From Candidatus Bathyarchaeota archaeon (GTDB lineage: Archaea > Thermoproteota > Bathyarchaeia > TCS64): a stretch of 6,067 bases of DNA. Shown here in pieces: positions 5,071 through 6,067 of the stretch. The notes beneath the pieces are model-generated. The model ran no database searches. It saw nothing but the letters and a program-made list of their open reading frames with translations, and had not been told where the DNA came from. The DNA lies in NCBI GenBank assembly GCA_937877765.1, contig CALGBN010000464.1, positions 1 through 6,067 of the forward strand, in the 5' to 3' direction. The position numbers were made by a program, and so were the translations under genes. Positions within the stretch are counted from its first letter, which is position 1. Each line of letters opens with the position of its first letter.

Positions 5071-5718
5071 CCTGTGAAAGACGACAAAACCGACACACCA
5101 GATGACTTCGGGCAGGACCTAAGCGGCTGGCATGAGCTACTAGGATGGGGTGATGGAAACGATAGCGTTGCACCCTATGTGCCTACGCCTATGAGTGTAG
5201 TGCGTAGTATGTTGGAGCTTATTGAGGCTGGTCCAGAGGATACCGTGGTTGACCTGGGGTGTGGTGATGGTCGTATACTGATTATGGCGGTTGAGGAGTT
5301 CAAAGTAGACAAAGCCATAGGCTATGAGTTAAACAGTCACTTGATTGAGACAGCTACGTATAACATCAATGAGAAGGGACTAGGAGACCGAATCCAGGTT
5401 ATCGAAGGTAACTTCATGGAAGCAGATCTAAGCCCAGCGACAATAGTAACCCTTTATCTTACTACTACGGGTAACGCGAAGCTTCGCCCCAAGTTTATGG
5501 AGGAGCTTAAGGAGGGCACTCGGATTATCAGCCATGATTTCCCCATAGTTGACTGGGTTACTACATCAGAGGATAATACGCCGATCCGGGTTGGTACGCA
5601 CAAGATTTTCATCTACAAGATACCCGAAGCATATGAGACCAAGTCAGATGAACCTGAAAAAGTCTCAGATAGATGGCATCGAATAAAGAAAATACTTGAG
5701 AGATTAGATAAAAAGTGA
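5065..5718 (+). CDS. Protein-lysine N-methyltransferase, aKMT / FAM173 type
   Basis: A class I SAM-dependent methyltransferase of 217 residues. The core APYVPTPMSVVRSML (36-50), VVDLGCGDGRILI (61-73), acidic residue E88 after beta 2 (GYELN), GNFMEAD (115-121), LYLTTTGNAKLRP (130-142) and GTRIISHDFP (151-160) closely follows the Sulfolobus lysine methyltransferase aKMT, which methylates many proteins including chromatin proteins. Eukaryotic relatives are the FAM173/ATPSCKMT enzymes. Broad protein-lysine methylation is therefore the likely role. About 33 acidic residues precede the core and a charged tail (about 190-217) follows it; both look longer than in aKMT. The longest frame starts with GTG 5065, but GTG 5074 is equally in frame and better placed for the TATA box at 5046-5052; neither has a Shine-Dalgarno. 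It is divergent from the adenosine-specific kinase gene and convergent with pyrB, five bases apart. Confidence 0.88.
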   Translation: MIPVKDDKTDTPDDFGQDLSGWHELLGWGDGNDSVAPYVPTPMSVVRSMLELIEAGPEDTVVDLGCGDGRILIMAVEEFKVDKAIGYELNSHLIETATYNINEKGLGDRIQVIEGNFMEADLSPATIVTLYLTTTGNAKLRPKFMEELKEGTRIISHDFPIVDWVTTSEDNTPIRVGTHKIFIYKIPEAYETKSDEPEKVSDRWHRIKKILERLDKK

Positions 5719-5733
5719 AGGTTTTAGTCCTTC
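5709..5733 (-). terminator. Hairpin plus oligo-T across the pyrB / methyltransferase stops
   Basis: GAAGG (5733-5729 on the minus strand) pairs with CCTTC (5721-5717) around a 7-base loop that contains the pyrB stop TAA. On the minus strand it is followed by AC and T5 (5714-5710), a small terminator layout for pyrB. On the plus strand the same stem overlaps the methyltransferase TGA but lacks a T tract after it. The stem is only five base pairs. Confidence 0.35.
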
Positions 5734-5997
5734 CAGAGTCCTAGGGCTAGGGCGATTATCGCCATACGTGCATAGATACCGTGTTTTACCTGTCTGAAGT
5801 ACCATGCGTTGGGCATATCGTCTACGTCTGTGGTGATCTCGTTGACTCTTGGCAATGGGTGCATGATTACCACGTCCTTCTTGCCGTTGTCTACGATCAT
5901 CTTCTTGTCCATGATGTAGCTGTCCTTGACCTTGTCGTACTCTTCCTGTGAGGCAAAACGTTCACGCTGGACCCTTGTCATGTAAACTACGTCTAGC
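5724..5997 (-). CDS. pyrB: Aspartate carbamoyltransferase catalytic subunit, 3' fragment
   Basis: The C-terminal 90 residues of the enzyme that joins carbamoyl phosphate and aspartate in de novo pyrimidine synthesis; the whole protein is usually about 305 residues. Seen: DVVYMTRVQRERF at fragment 2-14, which carries the equivalents of E. coli R229 and Q231 in the aspartate-binding loop; HPLPRVNEI at 46-54, the conserved HPLPR loop; and NAWYFRQVKHGIYARMAIIALALG at 63-86 (in pieces NAWYFRQ, GIYARMA), the closing helix. The usual RVDEI reads RVNEI here. The gene is cut by the contig end: the last complete genomic codon is 5996-5994, and base 5997 begins an incomplete one. Translation past 5997 enters Nextera adapter and yields a false N-terminus MGSEMCIRDR. 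The 3' neighbour is a convergent methyltransferase, so pyrI does not follow pyrB. Confidence 0.95.
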
Positions 5998-6067
5998 CTG
6001 TCTCTTATACACATCTCCGAGCCCACGAGACCTCTCTACATCTCGTATGCCGTCTTCTGCTTGAAAA
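5998..6067 (+). other. Illumina Nextera adapter (mosaic end + i7 index + P7), not genomic
   Basis: Seen directly: the mosaic end reverse complement CTGTCTCTTATACACATCT starts at 5998, followed by the read-2 linker to 6031, an 8-base index CTCTCTAC at 6032-6039, the P7 sequence 6040-6063 and four trailing A bases. Trailing A after P7 is what Illumina reads give when they run off a short template. From memory the index is a standard Nextera XT i7 barcode. Genomic DNA ends at 5997. Confidence 0.99.

Overview
The window is one assembled contig, probably from an uncultured archaeon, with untrimmed Illumina Nextera adapters at both ends. Bases 1-68 are a P5/i5/transposon-end adapter and 5998-6067 are a transposon-end/i7/P7 adapter, so only 69-5997 is genomic and neither end is a natural boundary. 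An archaeal source is suggested by a protein-lysine methyltransferase of the Sulfolobus aKMT type, an adenosine-specific kinase of the Pyrobaculum PAE2307 family, and TATA-like boxes about 30 nt upstream of start codons that lack Shine-Dalgarno sequences, which is the usual leaderless pattern. Two other genes do have a GGAG/GAGGG Shine-Dalgarno, so both initiation modes seem to be in use. I cannot name the phylum from sequence alone; a TACK or Asgard-type lineage is a guess.

Layout: an AT-rich gene-free stretch with oligo-A/T tracts, small repeats and a terminator-like hairpin (69-369). Three minus-strand genes follow: a UPF0371/DUF1846 protein of unknown function (370-1896), a long-form cofactor-independent phosphoglycerate mutase (1985-3532) and a small two-helix membrane protein resembling DUF2905 (3572-3793). 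A short divergent promoter region separates these from adenylate kinase on the plus strand (3868-4509, TTG start). Adenylate kinase meets the adenosine-specific kinase tail to tail (4506-4988, minus), with overlapping stop codons. A second divergent promoter region, carrying a 21-bp palindrome, leads to the methyltransferase (5065-5718, plus). That gene in turn meets the 3' end of pyrB (5724-5997, minus) tail to tail, and pyrB is cut by the contig end.

Most of the genes are housekeeping: lower glycolysis/gluconeogenesis (phosphoglycerate mutase), adenylate balance (Adk and the AMP-binding kinase family), pyrimidine synthesis (PyrB) and protein methylation. Genes are tightly packed and alternate in strand, so most are probably transcribed singly. 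I found no mobile element, CRISPR array, tRNA, rRNA or defence module, and nothing that convincingly makes up a new multi-gene system. The items most worth following are the UPF0371 protein in an archaeal context, the variant active-site motifs of the phosphoglycerate mutase, the palindrome at the methyltransferase start, and the adapter-derived false peptide at the pyrB end.
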